Below, piece after piece: positions 15,616-23,768 of a DNA stretch of 32,880 bases. Within the stretch, counting starts at the first letter, position 1; every line of letters begins with the position of its first letter. Where the stretch lies: NCBI GenBank assembly GCA_011087765.1, contig JAALLA010000027.1, positions 1 through 32,880 of the forward strand. The letters run 5' to 3'. The notes under the pieces are model-generated. The model saw only the letters and a program-made list of their open reading frames with translations. It made no database searches and was not told where the DNA came from. The position numbers and the translations under genes were made by a program. The stretch comes from Pirellulaceae bacterium. GTDB lineage: Bacteria > Planctomycetota > Planctomycetia > Pirellulales > Pirellulaceae.

Positions 15616-17561
15616 ATAACTCCAATCCATTCATTCGTAAAATCATCTACATTGCCTGCATTGGCGCATTGTTGATTCCACTCTCCTTAGTTTCGCGTCC
15701 TGAAACTCGCACTGCTGACGGGGAAATCAAAGACGCCGGAGGCGTGCTTTCGATGCTGCGGGAAAAGAACAATCTCTCGCAGGCAAAAATGTCCGAAATT
15801 GACCCGGCTAGCGAGACCATGAAACTCGCTTCATTGGGCCTTCGCGGAGTCGCGGTCAACATGCTTTGGATGCAGGCGATGGAGCACAAAAAGAAGGAGA
15901 ATTACGACAAACTCGCTTCGACACTCCAGGCGTTAACCAAGATCCAGCCAAACTTTGTCAAAGTTTGGGAGTATCAAGCACACAACCTCGCCTACAACGT
16001 GTCGATGGAGTTCGACGATTACGAATACCGATATAGCTGGGTTAAAAAAGGTCTTGCTTTCTTGAAACAGGGAATGCCTTTTAACAAGCGCGACCATCGA
16101 ATGCCCAGCAAATTGGGTTTCTTTACGGGCAACAAAATGGGGAAGTCGGACGAGAAACTTTCCTTTCGGCGCATGTTCCGTAAAGACGATGAATTCCATC
16201 AAGAAATGTCAACTCACATCGCTCCAGATCTTTATGATCAACTCAGCTATGGACCTGACAGTTGGAAAATGGCTTATCAATGGTACGCGTACTCACGTGA
16301 TATGGTCGAAAAAGACAGCTGCCCACAACGCGAACCCGACATGATGTTTTATATGTACCGGCCAGCCCAATTGCGAAATCAGGGTCTCGCTCTCCAGGAA
16401 GAATTCCGGTCCGACGAAATCATTCAGGAAGTCTGGCGCGAGGCAAGTGACGAGTGGACGGGTTACGGCAACGAGGAAATCTCGAACACTCAGGGAATTA
16501 CTGTTTCCCTGGAGAAAATTGCTGACTACGAAAGCGACATTGAAGCCCAGCGAAGGATCATTGATGAGCTCGTTCCTCCGGGCACCCGAGCAGAAATCAT
16601 GGAAGACCTCATGAACGAAGCTAAGCTTACTGATTCTCAAAAAGCCGTGATGGCGATGGAACCCACGGAAAGAAACGACGAAGAAAATGCACTCGCAAGG
16701 GGCATTGCAAGGTTCTTAAATGACAGCGCGAAGGGCCTCGATTTAACGATTGCTCGCGAGGCGAAAGAAGAAGACAGAACCGAAGCGGATCGGTCGGCAC
16801 TTGAAATCCAAAGGTTGCTCGAGCAAATCCGCACCTCTGACAAAAGTGCCAGTACCATTAACTATCGTTACTGGAAAGCCCGTAACCGTTCAGAGTCGAC
16901 TCAAATGACCATCGCAGCTCGCCAGTCGCTATTCGATGCAAGAGAAATGTGGCGAAAGTCAATTTACGATGACGAGTACGACTTCGACTACAAAACCAAA
17001 ACAAAGTCGATCACGAATCAGGGAGCGATCTCGTTGTACTTGACCGCCTTCAGCAAATGGTCTGAAGTCCTTGACGATTATCCTGAACTCAAAGATGGTG
17101 CATTCGCCGATCAATTGATTGACGCCGTCAAAGAATATCAAGATATGCTCAATGTTACTAATCGCGAGTGGCCGGATGATTTTCCACTACAGTCATTCGT
17201 CGATTATCGAGCCGTAAACGGGTTTGCTGATGACTCGATTCCAACGACCGACGATATCGAAGAACGTCGCTCCGCTCGCCAAGGAAATGACGACTCGGAA
17301 TCGGGTGGGGATATTGGTGACGACATGCCTCCTAAGAAAGATGTCGACATTGGAGACGCGCCTGCCGACGAAACCACGGCGAAACCTCCCGCTGCCGACG
17401 CTAAGGATAAAGACGCGGATCAACCGCCAACGGAATCGCTCTACTTAACCGGGCCAGACTTAACCGGCCCAGACTTAACCGGCCCACACTTATCCGGGCC
17501 AGATAAAGCGAGCGGTAAAAAAACCGAATCAGAGACAGAGGAAGCAGAAATCAAGAAATAA
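15612..17561 (+). CDS. Conserved planctomycete membrane-anchored protein (third gene of ABC operon)
   Basis: 649 residues. The ATG overlaps the permease stop (ATGA). An N-terminal membrane anchor or signal (about 8-26) is followed by a polar, helix-rich region. 'LGLRGVAVNMLWMQAMEHKK' (about 76-95) and 'NYDKLASTLQALTKIQP' resemble TPR-like helices. 'DHRMPSKLGFFTGNKMGKSD' lies near 160-179. Similar planctomycete proteins have been labelled 'IRE (iron responsive element)', a name that I consider uninformative. The C-terminal part, after about residue 545, is acidic, Pro- and Asp-rich, and ends with four tandem five-residue units (L-T-G-P-D type, residues 612-631) and a charged tail. It is probably extracytoplasmic or membrane-facing and a partner of the ABC complex. 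Function is unknown. A terminator follows at 17602. Confidence 0.82.
   Translation: MNNSNPFIRKIIYIACIGALLIPLSLVSRPETRTADGEIKDAGGVLSMLREKNNLSQAKMSEIDPASETMKLASLGLRGVAVNMLWMQAMEHKKKENYDKLASTLQALTKIQPNFVKVWEYQAHNLAYNVSMEFDDYEYRYSWVKKGLAFLKQGMPFNKRDHRMPSKLGFFTGNKMGKSDEKLSFRRMFRKDDEFHQEMSTHIAPDLYDQLSYGPDSWKMAYQWYAYSRDMVEKDSCPQREPDMMFYMYRPAQLRNQGLALQEEFRSDEIIQEVWREASDEWTGYGNEEISNTQGITVSLEKIADYESDIEAQRRIIDELVPPGTRAEIMEDLMNEAKLTDSQKAVMAMEPTERNDEENALARGIARFLNDSAKGLDLTIAREAKEEDRTEADRSALEIQRLLEQIRTSDKSASTINYRYWKARNRSESTQMTIAARQSLFDAREMWRKSIYDDEYDFDYKTKTKSITNQGAISLYLTAFSKWSEVLDDYPELKDGAFADQLIDAVKEYQDMLNVTNREWPDDFPLQSFVDYRAVNGFADDSIPTTDDIEERRSARQGNDDSESGGDIGDDMPPKKDVDIGDAPADETTAKPPAADAKDKDADQPPTESLYLTGPDLTGPDLTGPHLSGPDKASGKKTESETEEAEIKK
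17445..17504 (+). repeat. Four tandem 15-base units encoding L-T/S-G-P-D/H
   Basis: Four consecutive 15-base units start at 17445, 17460, 17475 and 17490. The first reads TTAACCGGGCCAGAC and the others differ by one to four bases. They are in frame and encode LTGPD, LTGPD, LTGPH and LSGPD inside the disordered C terminus of the anchored protein. Near identity at the DNA level suggests recent slippage or duplication, so the copy number may vary between strains. Confidence 0.85.
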
Positions 17562-17601
17562 TCGCTGAGGCATGATTGCCCCAATCGAGATCTCCTACCT
17601 T

Positions 17602-17631
17602 GACCGGTCATCGCTAGACCGGTCTTTGTTT
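17602..17631 (+). terminator. Terminator closing the ABC operon
   Basis: GACCGGTC at 17602-17609 and again at 17617-17624; the unit is itself palindromic, so the two copies pair around a seven-base loop. TTTGTTT follows. It lies 40 bases past the stop at 17561. The convergent aminotransferase gene ends at 17671, and the hairpin could also limit read-through from that side, although the T-run is on the plus strand. Confidence 0.75.
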
Positions 17632-17670
17632 AACCTGCCCTCGCTCAACCGTAGTGCGGCCGCGAATGAG

Positions 17671-18873
17671 TCAGGAAGCATTGGCCTTCGCATAGGCCTT
17701 CAACCCTTCCTCGAGGCATGTCATTGCAGCACTTAGATCGCCCTCATTGAGCACGTAAGCGATTCTTACCTCATCGTGGCCACAATCCGGGCTTGCATAA
17801 AAACCGCCTCCTGGAGCCATCATGACGGTTGCACCCTCATGTGAGAATTCTTCAAGCATCCAACGGCAAAAATCCTCAGAATCGGCTACCGGAAGCCGAA
17901 CCATCGCGTAGAACGCTCCGTTAATCTCAGGGCACACGACCCCTTCGATTTGATCCAAAGCTGCTTTTAATAAATCCCGCCGCTTCGCGTATTCCCCCAC
18001 CACGCCTTGGTAGTAATCGGGAGGCAGCTGGTAAACCGCAGCAGCGCCCAATTGCCCCAGAGTCGGCGGGGACAACCTTGCCTGCGCCATCTTGAGTATT
18101 GCTTCCATCAGCTCCGAATTCCTGGAAATGACGCAGCCAATCCTCGCTCCGCAAGCGGAGAATCGCTTGGAAATTGAATCGACAACAATCACATTCTCTT
18201 CCAGACCTTCCAGCCCAAGGGTTGAATGGTGAACCTTGGAATCGTAGGCAAATTCTCGATAAACCTCGTCGGAAATTAAAAACAGGTCATGTCGTTTAGC
18301 AAACTCACGCAACTCTTCGAGGGACTCTTGAGGGTATAGCATTCCAGTCGGGTTTCCCGGATTGCATATCAGAATCGCGCGAGTTCGCGGGGTAAGCTTC
18401 TTTTCAAAATCCTCGATCGAAGGCAGGGAAAAATTGCTTTCGATGGTTGTCGAAACCGGCACCACAACACCGTCATTGCCCAAGGAAAATGAAACGTAGT
18501 TGGCGTAAAAGGGCTCCGGCACGATAACTTCGTCTCCCGGGTTTATTATCGCCGTAAAAATAAAATTCAGAGCCTCAGACGCGCCGGTGGTCACAATAAT
18601 TTGATCTTCAGCCACCGGGTGCCCTAATCTCCCGTAGTAGGCGCTGATCTGCTCTCTGAGCGACGCAATTCCCGCAGAGTGGCTGTAGGCTAGGACTTTC
18701 AAATCCGCCTGTTGGATTGCTTCAAAAAACTGCGGCGGTGTTTCGACATCCGGTTGCCCGATATTAAGGTGAAATACCTTGGTTCCCTTTGCTTTGGCTA
18801 TTTCCGCGTAAGGAACCAACTTTCGAATTGGTGAGGCGGGCAGCGTTCGTGCACGATCAGAAAATTTGGGCAT
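17671..18873 (-). CDS. Class I/II pyridoxal-phosphate aminotransferase (aspartate aminotransferase-like)
   Basis: 400 residues of fold-type I aminotransferase. Recognisable elements: 'NIGQPDVETP' near residue 37, 'TTGASEALNF' (cofactor phosphate region), 'NPGNPTG' (about 171-177), D202 in 'ISDEVYREF' and Y205. The Schiff-base Lys is K236 in 'SISKRFSACGARIG'. The arginine that binds the substrate carboxylate is expected in 'EVRIAY' near the C terminus. The family transfers amino groups between amino acids and 2-oxo acids; 'MPKFSDRARTLPASPIRKL' at the start matches the aspartate/aromatic aminotransferase subgroup. Exact substrate cannot be told from sequence. I chose the ATG at 18873, where family members begin. 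An in-frame ATG at 18915 would add 14 residues. The gene is single, between the ABC operon terminator and the HU gene. Confidence 0.93.
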   Translation of the reverse strand: MPKFSDRARTLPASPIRKLVPYAEIAKAKGTKVFHLNIGQPDVETPPQFFEAIQQADLKVLAYSHSAGIASLREQISAYYGRLGHPVAEDQIIVTTGASEALNFIFTAIINPGDEVIVPEPFYANYVSFSLGNDGVVVPVSTTIESNFSLPSIEDFEKKLTPRTRAILICNPGNPTGMLYPQESLEELREFAKRHDLFLISDEVYREFAYDSKVHHSTLGLEGLEENVIVVDSISKRFSACGARIGCVISRNSELMEAILKMAQARLSPPTLGQLGAAAVYQLPPDYYQGVVGEYAKRRDLLKAALDQIEGVVCPEINGAFYAMVRLPVADSEDFCRWMLEEFSHEGATVMMAPGGGFYASPDCGHDEVRIAYVLNEGDLSAAMTCLEEGLKAYAKANAS

Positions 18874-19135
18874 GAAATACGAATCCGAGATTGTGGAATG
18901 CGGGTATCTGAGCATTCCCAAGCCGCCGTCATCGAAACGGCATCAGCCCCAACGAAATCGGTTAACAAACGGATTGCTCGCAACATGATACGTATGATGG
19001 AACGAAAACGCCTCAATTTCCAGAGGATGGAAAAGGAAAATTTAACGATTGCTATAAAACACAGTCAAAAAACAGAGTCAAAACTGGTTGGCAATCCAAG
19101 CCGCAGTCGGCGATCACTATCGTGAAAGGATCGAC

Positions 19136-19165
19136 AAAAAAAAACCGCCGGATTTACCGACGGTT
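19136..19165 (-). terminator. Intrinsic terminator of the HU-like gene
   Basis: Read on the minus strand, AACCGTCGG (19165-19157) pairs with CCGGCGGTT (19151-19143) around a five-base loop, and a run of T follows (19144-19136). One G-T pair interrupts an otherwise complete nine-base stem. It lies about 80 bases past the stop of the HU-like gene at 19245. Confidence 0.9.
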
Positions 19166-19244
19166 TTCAATGTAATATTAATAAAAGCGAAAAACTCGAA
19201 AAACTCGTAGTCTCTTCGAATCCGATCGCTTAAATCTTTATGAT

Positions 19245-19568
19245 CTAGCTGACCATGTCTTTCAGGCCTTTCAGTGCCCGAACTTTAATGACTTGGCGAG
19301 CAGGACGTGGTTTTGCCCAAACCATTTCACCGGTTCCAGGATTTCTTACTTCTCGCTTAGGCATTGCAGGTTTGTCTTGAACGACAATTTTGCAAAGACC
19401 GGGAATCGTGAACTGACCAGGCCCACCAGCCTGACAATTCTTTGCGATTTCAGATGTTAAAGCTTCAAAAAAAGCTGCGATTTCTTTTTTCGTGTGACCA
19501 GTTGCTTCAGCCATGTTGTTCATGATTTCTGATTTGGTCGGGGCTTTTGGGCCAGTCTTTTTCGCCAT
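19245..19568 (-). CDS. HU/IHF-family DNA-binding protein
   Basis: 107 residues from the ATG at 19568, which has GGAGG nine bases upstream, one of the few strong Shine-Dalgarno sequences in the window. An earlier in-frame start at 19631 lacks this and would add 21 residues. The HU fold is visible: 'TKSEIMNNMAEATGHTKKEI' (helices 1-2), 'FFEALTSEIAKN', 'QFTIPGLCKI' (strand), and the DNA-binding arm opening with 'VRNPGTGE' (about 74-81), followed by 'VIKVRALKGLKDMV'. The N-terminal tail MAKKTGPKAP is basic and longer than in classical HU (about 90 residues). The arm contains M-V-W-A-K-P-R-P-A-R instead of the usual sequence. It bends and compacts DNA as a dimer in the nucleoid. Its own promoter and terminator indicate a monocistronic, highly expressed gene. 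Confidence 0.92.
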   Translation of the reverse strand: MAKKTGPKAPTKSEIMNNMAEATGHTKKEIAAFFEALTSEIAKNCQAGGPGQFTIPGLCKIVVQDKPAMPKREVRNPGTGEMVWAKPRPARQVIKVRALKGLKDMVS

Positions 19569-19657
19569 AAGACGATGCCTCCAATGAGTGTAGGTTTTGG
19601 ATTTAAAAACTCGGAAACTCGGGGAAAACAAGTTCTTCCGAATTACGCGACGCGGAA

Positions 19658-19685
19658 ATTAGACTTAGTTAGCCCAATAATTCAA
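19658..19685 (-). promoter_or_regulatory. Candidate sigma-70 promoter of the HU-like gene
   Basis: Read on the minus strand: TTGAAT (19685-19680) as -35, a 16-base spacer, and TCTAAT (19663-19658) as -10. The -10 matches five of six consensus bases and the -35 four of six. Transcription would start near 19651, giving a leader of about 80 bases to the ATG at 19568. No experimental support is available. Confidence 0.55.
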
Positions 19686-19699
19686 TACAGCTTTACCCA

Positions 19700-19729
19700 A
19701 AAACACGGGCAAAACGCCGATTTTTGCCC
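19700..19729 (-). terminator. Terminator-like hairpin facing the HU gene (hairpin A)
   Basis: GGGCAAAA (19729-19722 on the minus strand) pairs with TTTTGCCC (19714-19707), followed by GTGTTTTTGG. It lies upstream of the proposed HU promoter and would stop minus-strand transcription entering from the right. It shares its outer four bases with the plus-strand hairpin at 19726-19757, so both cannot form in one molecule. Confidence 0.5.
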
Positions 19730-19757
19730 AAAAAATGCGTTTTGGGCGGTTTTTTTT
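19726..19757 (+). terminator. Terminator-like hairpin facing the DUF1592 gene (hairpin B)
   Basis: GCCCAAAA (19726-19733) pairs with TTTTGGGC (19740-19747) around a six-base loop. G-G and a run of eight T (19750-19757) follow, giving a good intrinsic terminator on the plus strand. It lies between two divergent genes, where no known transcript ends, and 168 bases before the heme-motif gene at 19925. The rest of 19758-19924 shows no gene and no clear promoter. It may act as an attenuator of that gene or end an unrecognised short RNA. Confidence 0.6.
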
Positions 19758-19924
19758 GCAAATACCGCCTCATTTCGCCGGACATCTGGGATATTTCAAC
19801 GGTTTAACTTGTGAGGTTAGCGTCGCCGGTACCGATTCAAAGGTGCACCCAAGGCGTCTAAATTGCTAAAATTTAATCGTCGCAGTAGCTCCTCAACACG
19901 ACTTACTATTTGCTAACACCGTTC

Positions 19925-22300
19925 ATGAAAAACAAACTTAAAATTCTCGGCTGTGTAATTTTGATCGCCAATTCAAGTTGGCTCGTATTGGCAAATACAG
20001 ATCCAATTTCATCGCCCAACCATTCCGCTGAATCCTTAGAAATAACGGGAGACTTGCTTACATTCCCCGACGACAAAGATGATTTACGCGCGATTCAAAG
20101 ACAATATACGCAACACATCCTTCCAACTCTCAAACAATATTGCGGAGATTGCCATTGGGGTGACGGGGCGGAAGCAGACTTCAATCTGGAGGGGTATGCC
20201 ACTCTGGATCAACTACTCAATGGACGCAAAAAATGGCAAAAAGTCGTCGTTCGAGTCGCTGCCAAAGAAATGCCCCCTCAAGACGATCCTCCCCTACCCG
20301 AAACTGAACATCGTGCTTTACTGGACTGGGTCGACAACCTGCTCAACAGCGTCGATTGCACCGAAATTAACCCAGGGCGTGTCACCATCCGCCGATTAAA
20401 CAGGACGGAATACAAAAATACGATTCGCGATTTAATGGGAGTTAATTACGAACCCGCCGATCAATTTCCCGGAGACGATGTGGGATACGGTTTCGACAAC
20501 ATTGCCGATGTCCTATCGCTTCCTCCAATATTGATGGAGAAATATCTCCAAGCCGCAGAGGAAATTACGACCTCCGCGATTATCGACCCTTCCGTGCCAC
20601 GATTCACAGAAACCATTTCTGGATCTCAGTTCAATGCAACAAATGGGTCCAGACCCTTTCAATCTCAACATGTGCTTTCAACCAACGGGACCATTTCCTA
20701 CCCACTCGAAACCACAGAGGCCGGCAAATATGAATTATCGATTATTGCTTACGGAAGTCAGTGGGGAGACGAGCCAGTCAAAATGGGCGTGGCGGTCAAC
20801 GAGAAAAACTCCAGTTCAAAATCAGTCAGAGCAACCCAGGAGAAACCGGCAACGTTCACGCTGCCGGTCCGTTTAAAGAAGGGAGAAAATCGCCTTGAGA
20901 TTTCTTTCCTGAATGATTTTTATGAGCGAAACAAGGGCGATCGCAATCTTTATGTCGTCAGCGCTTCGGTAAGCGGCCCAACCGGCGCTCTTCCCCAAAG
21001 CCATCGCAATTTAATTCCCAATTCTCCGGATACCCCCAAAGACCAAAGAATCGAAGCTGAAAAAATACTCAATCTTTTTATGTCCCGTGCCTACCGCCGT
21101 CGTGCGACTCAAGGTGAATTGAATCGGCTCATGAAACTCTACGATCAATCCCGCGAAGAAGGGCAGGGGTTTGAAGTCTCGCTTAGATTTACTTTTCAAG
21201 CGATCTTGGTTTCGCCCTATTTTTTGTACAAAGTAGAAGCTCCCACGGCCCCGGGGAAAACAAGGGACTTAAACGATTTTGAAATCGCCACGAGCCTTTC
21301 TTATTTCCTCTGGAGCTCCATGCCCGACAATGAGCTTTTTCGGCTGGCCGCTCGTAATCAACTCTCCGACCCTGACGAATATCGACGCCAGATCGCTCGA
21401 ATGTTAAAGGACCCCAAAGCAAACGCACTCGTCGAAAACTTCGTGGAACAATGGCTGCAACTAGGCCATCTGGATCATTTCAAACCTGATCCCGATTTAT
21501 TTCCTGGCGTTAATACCAAAATGCAGCAAGACATGGCGATGGAAACGAAGCTCTTGTTCGCCGATTTAATCAAACGCAACGCAAGTATCCTCGACGCCCT
21601 CGATTCAGACAGCTCGTTTATCAACCAGCGTCTCGCGGAGCATTATGGAATCCCGGGAATTCGCGGAGAAAATTTTCGCAAGGTTTCAATGGCGAAATAC
21701 GGTCGCCGCGGGTTAATGACCCAGGCAAGTGTTCTAACACTGACCTCCAATCCGACTCGGACCTCCCCTGTAAAACGTGGCAAGTGGATTCTTGAAAACC
21801 TCCTCGGTGAAGAACCGCCTCCTCCCGACCCTTCGGCAATGCAATTAGAAGATCAGGCAGAACTCCAGGGAACGCTTCGTCAGCGAATGGAACAACACCG
21901 CGCCGACCCTGCCTGCGCCGTTTGTCACAAAGTTATGGATCAGCTTGGATTCGCTCTGGAAAATTACGACGCGGTTGGAAAATGGCGAGACACCGATGAA
22001 ACCAGTTCGATCGATGCTTCAGGCGAACTCCCTGACGGGACGCTGTTCAAAGGTGCGATTGAGCTCCAGGAAACCGTAAAAACGAAAATGAAGGACAAGT
22101 TCGTAAGATGCATGACTGAAAAGATGCTTATTTATGCACTCGGTCGAGGTTTGGAGTATTTTGACGATTGTTCAGTCGATAAAATTATTGAAGAGACTGG
22201 ACCAGAGGGTTATCGTTTTTCTGATTTGGTGATCGCCATTGCAACTAGCGATCCGTTTGTGAAACGCACAGGACCACCCACTCCCGTTACCGATGAGTAA
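19925..22300 (+). CDS. Planctomycete heme-motif protein, DUF1587/DUF1595/DUF1592/DUF1588/DUF1585
   Basis: 791 residues. A signal peptide (core about 8-23) is followed by a PSCyt-type cytochrome-like motif C73-G-D-C-H77, then 'VTIRRLNRTEYKNTIRDLMG' (about 155-174, DUF1587). A beta-rich insert comes next (about 225-360) that resembles a carbohydrate-binding module of the CBM36/60 kind. 'FMSRAYRRRATQGELNRLMK' (DUF1595) leads into a DUF1592 core ('SLSYFLWSSMPD'). A second heme motif C664-A-V-C-H668 sits in 'VCHKVMDQLGFALENYDAVG' (DUF1588), and the protein ends with a DUF1585-type region. These domains co-occur almost only in planctomycetes and relatives. Function is unproven; exported oxidation of sugars or sulfated polysaccharides is suggested by context. 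The start is ATG at 19925, with a TTG at 19910 as an alternative. It is followed at once by its DUF1552 partner. Confidence 0.9.
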   Translation: MKNKLKILGCVILIANSSWLVLANTDPISSPNHSAESLEITGDLLTFPDDKDDLRAIQRQYTQHILPTLKQYCGDCHWGDGAEADFNLEGYATLDQLLNGRKKWQKVVVRVAAKEMPPQDDPPLPETEHRALLDWVDNLLNSVDCTEINPGRVTIRRLNRTEYKNTIRDLMGVNYEPADQFPGDDVGYGFDNIADVLSLPPILMEKYLQAAEEITTSAIIDPSVPRFTETISGSQFNATNGSRPFQSQHVLSTNGTISYPLETTEAGKYELSIIAYGSQWGDEPVKMGVAVNEKNSSSKSVRATQEKPATFTLPVRLKKGENRLEISFLNDFYERNKGDRNLYVVSASVSGPTGALPQSHRNLIPNSPDTPKDQRIEAEKILNLFMSRAYRRRATQGELNRLMKLYDQSREEGQGFEVSLRFTFQAILVSPYFLYKVEAPTAPGKTRDLNDFEIATSLSYFLWSSMPDNELFRLAARNQLSDPDEYRRQIARMLKDPKANALVENFVEQWLQLGHLDHFKPDPDLFPGVNTKMQQDMAMETKLLFADLIKRNASILDALDSDSSFINQRLAEHYGIPGIRGENFRKVSMAKYGRRGLMTQASVLTLTSNPTRTSPVKRGKWILENLLGEEPPPPDPSAMQLEDQAELQGTLRQRMEQHRADPACAVCHKVMDQLGFALENYDAVGKWRDTDETSSIDASGELPDGTLFKGAIELQETVKTKMKDKFVRCMTEKMLIYALGRGLEYFDDCSVDKIIEETGPEGYRFSDLVIAIATSDPFVKRTGPPTPVTDE

Positions 22301-22319
22301 TCTTCCAGAGGATTTTATG

Positions 22320-23687
22320 ATGGGCAAACAAATATCGCGCCGCACGGTACTTCGCGGCCTAGGGACTTCACTTGCTCTCCCTTGGCTTGAGGCTATGTCG
22401 CAACCAGCACCGTTGATCGCGAACGTAACCAATCGACAGGCTTCCACTAAGCCTCCGGTGCGAATGGCATTCCTATACGTCCCCAACGGCATGCACATGC
22501 CGGACTGGATTCCTCAGGGGCGTGGCAACCGGGATTTCAAACTCCAGTCCATCATGGAACCTGTGGCCGCTCACCGGGAGAAAATGAATATCTTCACCGG
22601 TCTCTCCCTGCATGGAGCCCAACCCCTCGGTGATGGAGGTGGTGACCATGCACGATCCGTTGCCTCTTTTTTAACGGGCGCTCATCCCAAGAAAACGCAT
22701 GGGAATGACATCAAAAATGGAACTTCGGTTGACCAAATCGCCGCTGAAAAAATTGGGCACCTCACAAAATTAAAATCACTCGAACTGGGAACTGAAGGAA
22801 GTTCAACCGGTGGAAGATGCGATTCAGGTTACAGCTGCCTCTACACTTCGAATATTTCTTGGCGAACCGAAACCTCACCTTTGCCAAAAGAAATTAATCC
22901 GGCGGCTGTCTTTTCCAGAATGTTCGGTTCCGCTGATGACGTTGAAAATTTGAAAGCCAAAGCAAAACAAGCGTCGGGTCGGAAAAGCATTTTGGATTTC
23001 GTTCGCGGCGAAGCTAATTCTTTAAGCAACTATCTGGGTCAACAAGACCGGAGAAAACTTGATGAATATTTATACGCGGTACGAGATATCGAACGTCGCC
23101 TCGCTTCGACCGACAAACTCGAAAACTCCGACGATGATCATTCTGATTTCCCCAGACCTGTCGGAGTGCCTGCTGAGTATTCGCAACATGTCAAAATTTT
23201 ACTCGACATGATGACACTCGCCTTTCAATCGGACACCACGCGTATCTCCACTTTCATGTACACCAATGCAGGCGGTAACCGAGCCTACCGAAATTTATCG
23301 ATCCGCGAAGGTCACCATAACATCTCCCATCACGGCGATTCACGTGACAAACAACAAAAGATCAGTAAGATCAACCAGTACCACATGAGTCTGGCGAATC
23401 ACTTCATCTCAAAACTTGATTCCATTGAGGAAGGCGACGGCACCTTACTGGACAACTGCATGGTCATGTATGGCAGTGGAATTGCTGATGGAAACTCGCA
23501 CGCCCACGACAATCTTCCAATCATGATGTTCGGTGGTGGAGGGGGATCCATTGAAACGGGGCGCTTCCTTCGATTCCGCAATCGCACACCTTTGACCAAT
23601 CTTTATGTTTCCATGCTCGACAAGATGGGGGCTCCAGTCGACTCTTTCTCTGACTCCAGCGGAAAACTAACAGAGCTCGACAGTTGA
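22320..23687 (+). CDS. Tat-exported DUF1552 protein
   Basis: 455 residues from the ATG at 22320. The Shine-Dalgarno AGAGGA (22307-22312) lies seven bases upstream. ATGs at 22317 and 22293 are alternatives; the last overlaps the stop of the previous gene. The N terminus MGKQISRRTVLRGLGTSLAL is a twin-arginine signal (R7-R8), so the protein is exported folded, perhaps with a cofactor. The remainder is DUF1552: 'FLYVPNGMHMPDWIP' (about 50-64), 'GGGDHARSVASFLTGAHP', 'DMMTLAFQSDTTRISTFM' and 'NLPIMMFGGGGG' near the C terminus. The fold resembles sulfatase/alkaline-phosphatase relatives (as in DUF1501), but I cannot assign catalytic residues. DUF1552 genes nearly always follow DUF1592-type genes in this phylum, so the two proteins probably act together in the periplasm. 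Substrate is unknown. Confidence 0.92.
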   Translation: MGKQISRRTVLRGLGTSLALPWLEAMSQPAPLIANVTNRQASTKPPVRMAFLYVPNGMHMPDWIPQGRGNRDFKLQSIMEPVAAHREKMNIFTGLSLHGAQPLGDGGGDHARSVASFLTGAHPKKTHGNDIKNGTSVDQIAAEKIGHLTKLKSLELGTEGSSTGGRCDSGYSCLYTSNISWRTETSPLPKEINPAAVFSRMFGSADDVENLKAKAKQASGRKSILDFVRGEANSLSNYLGQQDRRKLDEYLYAVRDIERRLASTDKLENSDDDHSDFPRPVGVPAEYSQHVKILLDMMTLAFQSDTTRISTFMYTNAGGNRAYRNLSIREGHHNISHHGDSRDKQQKISKINQYHMSLANHFISKLDSIEEGDGTLLDNCMVMYGSGIADGNSHAHDNLPIMMFGGGGGSIETGRFLRFRNRTPLTNLYVSMLDKMGAPVDSFSDSSGKLTELDS

Positions 23688-23768
23688 TTCGTCAATTTAA
23701 GCTTTAATTTCCCAACGTTATCAGTCAACCATTCGCTTGGCGTCGAAAGCAACGAAACAGCACCAATC

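Noticed and set aside
17454..17504. Tandem repeats as a CRISPR-like or regulatory array
   Set aside because: The units have no spacers, stay in frame and lie inside a coding region.
18898..19125. 75-codon plus-strand frame between the aminotransferase and HU genes
   Set aside because: Arg/Lys/Ser-rich translation without known relatives; it overlaps the upstream region of the aminotransferase gene and reads as chance.
23688..23768. FMN riboswitch upstream of ribD
   Set aside because: Only 81 bases are available and none of the conserved RFN element segments could be found.
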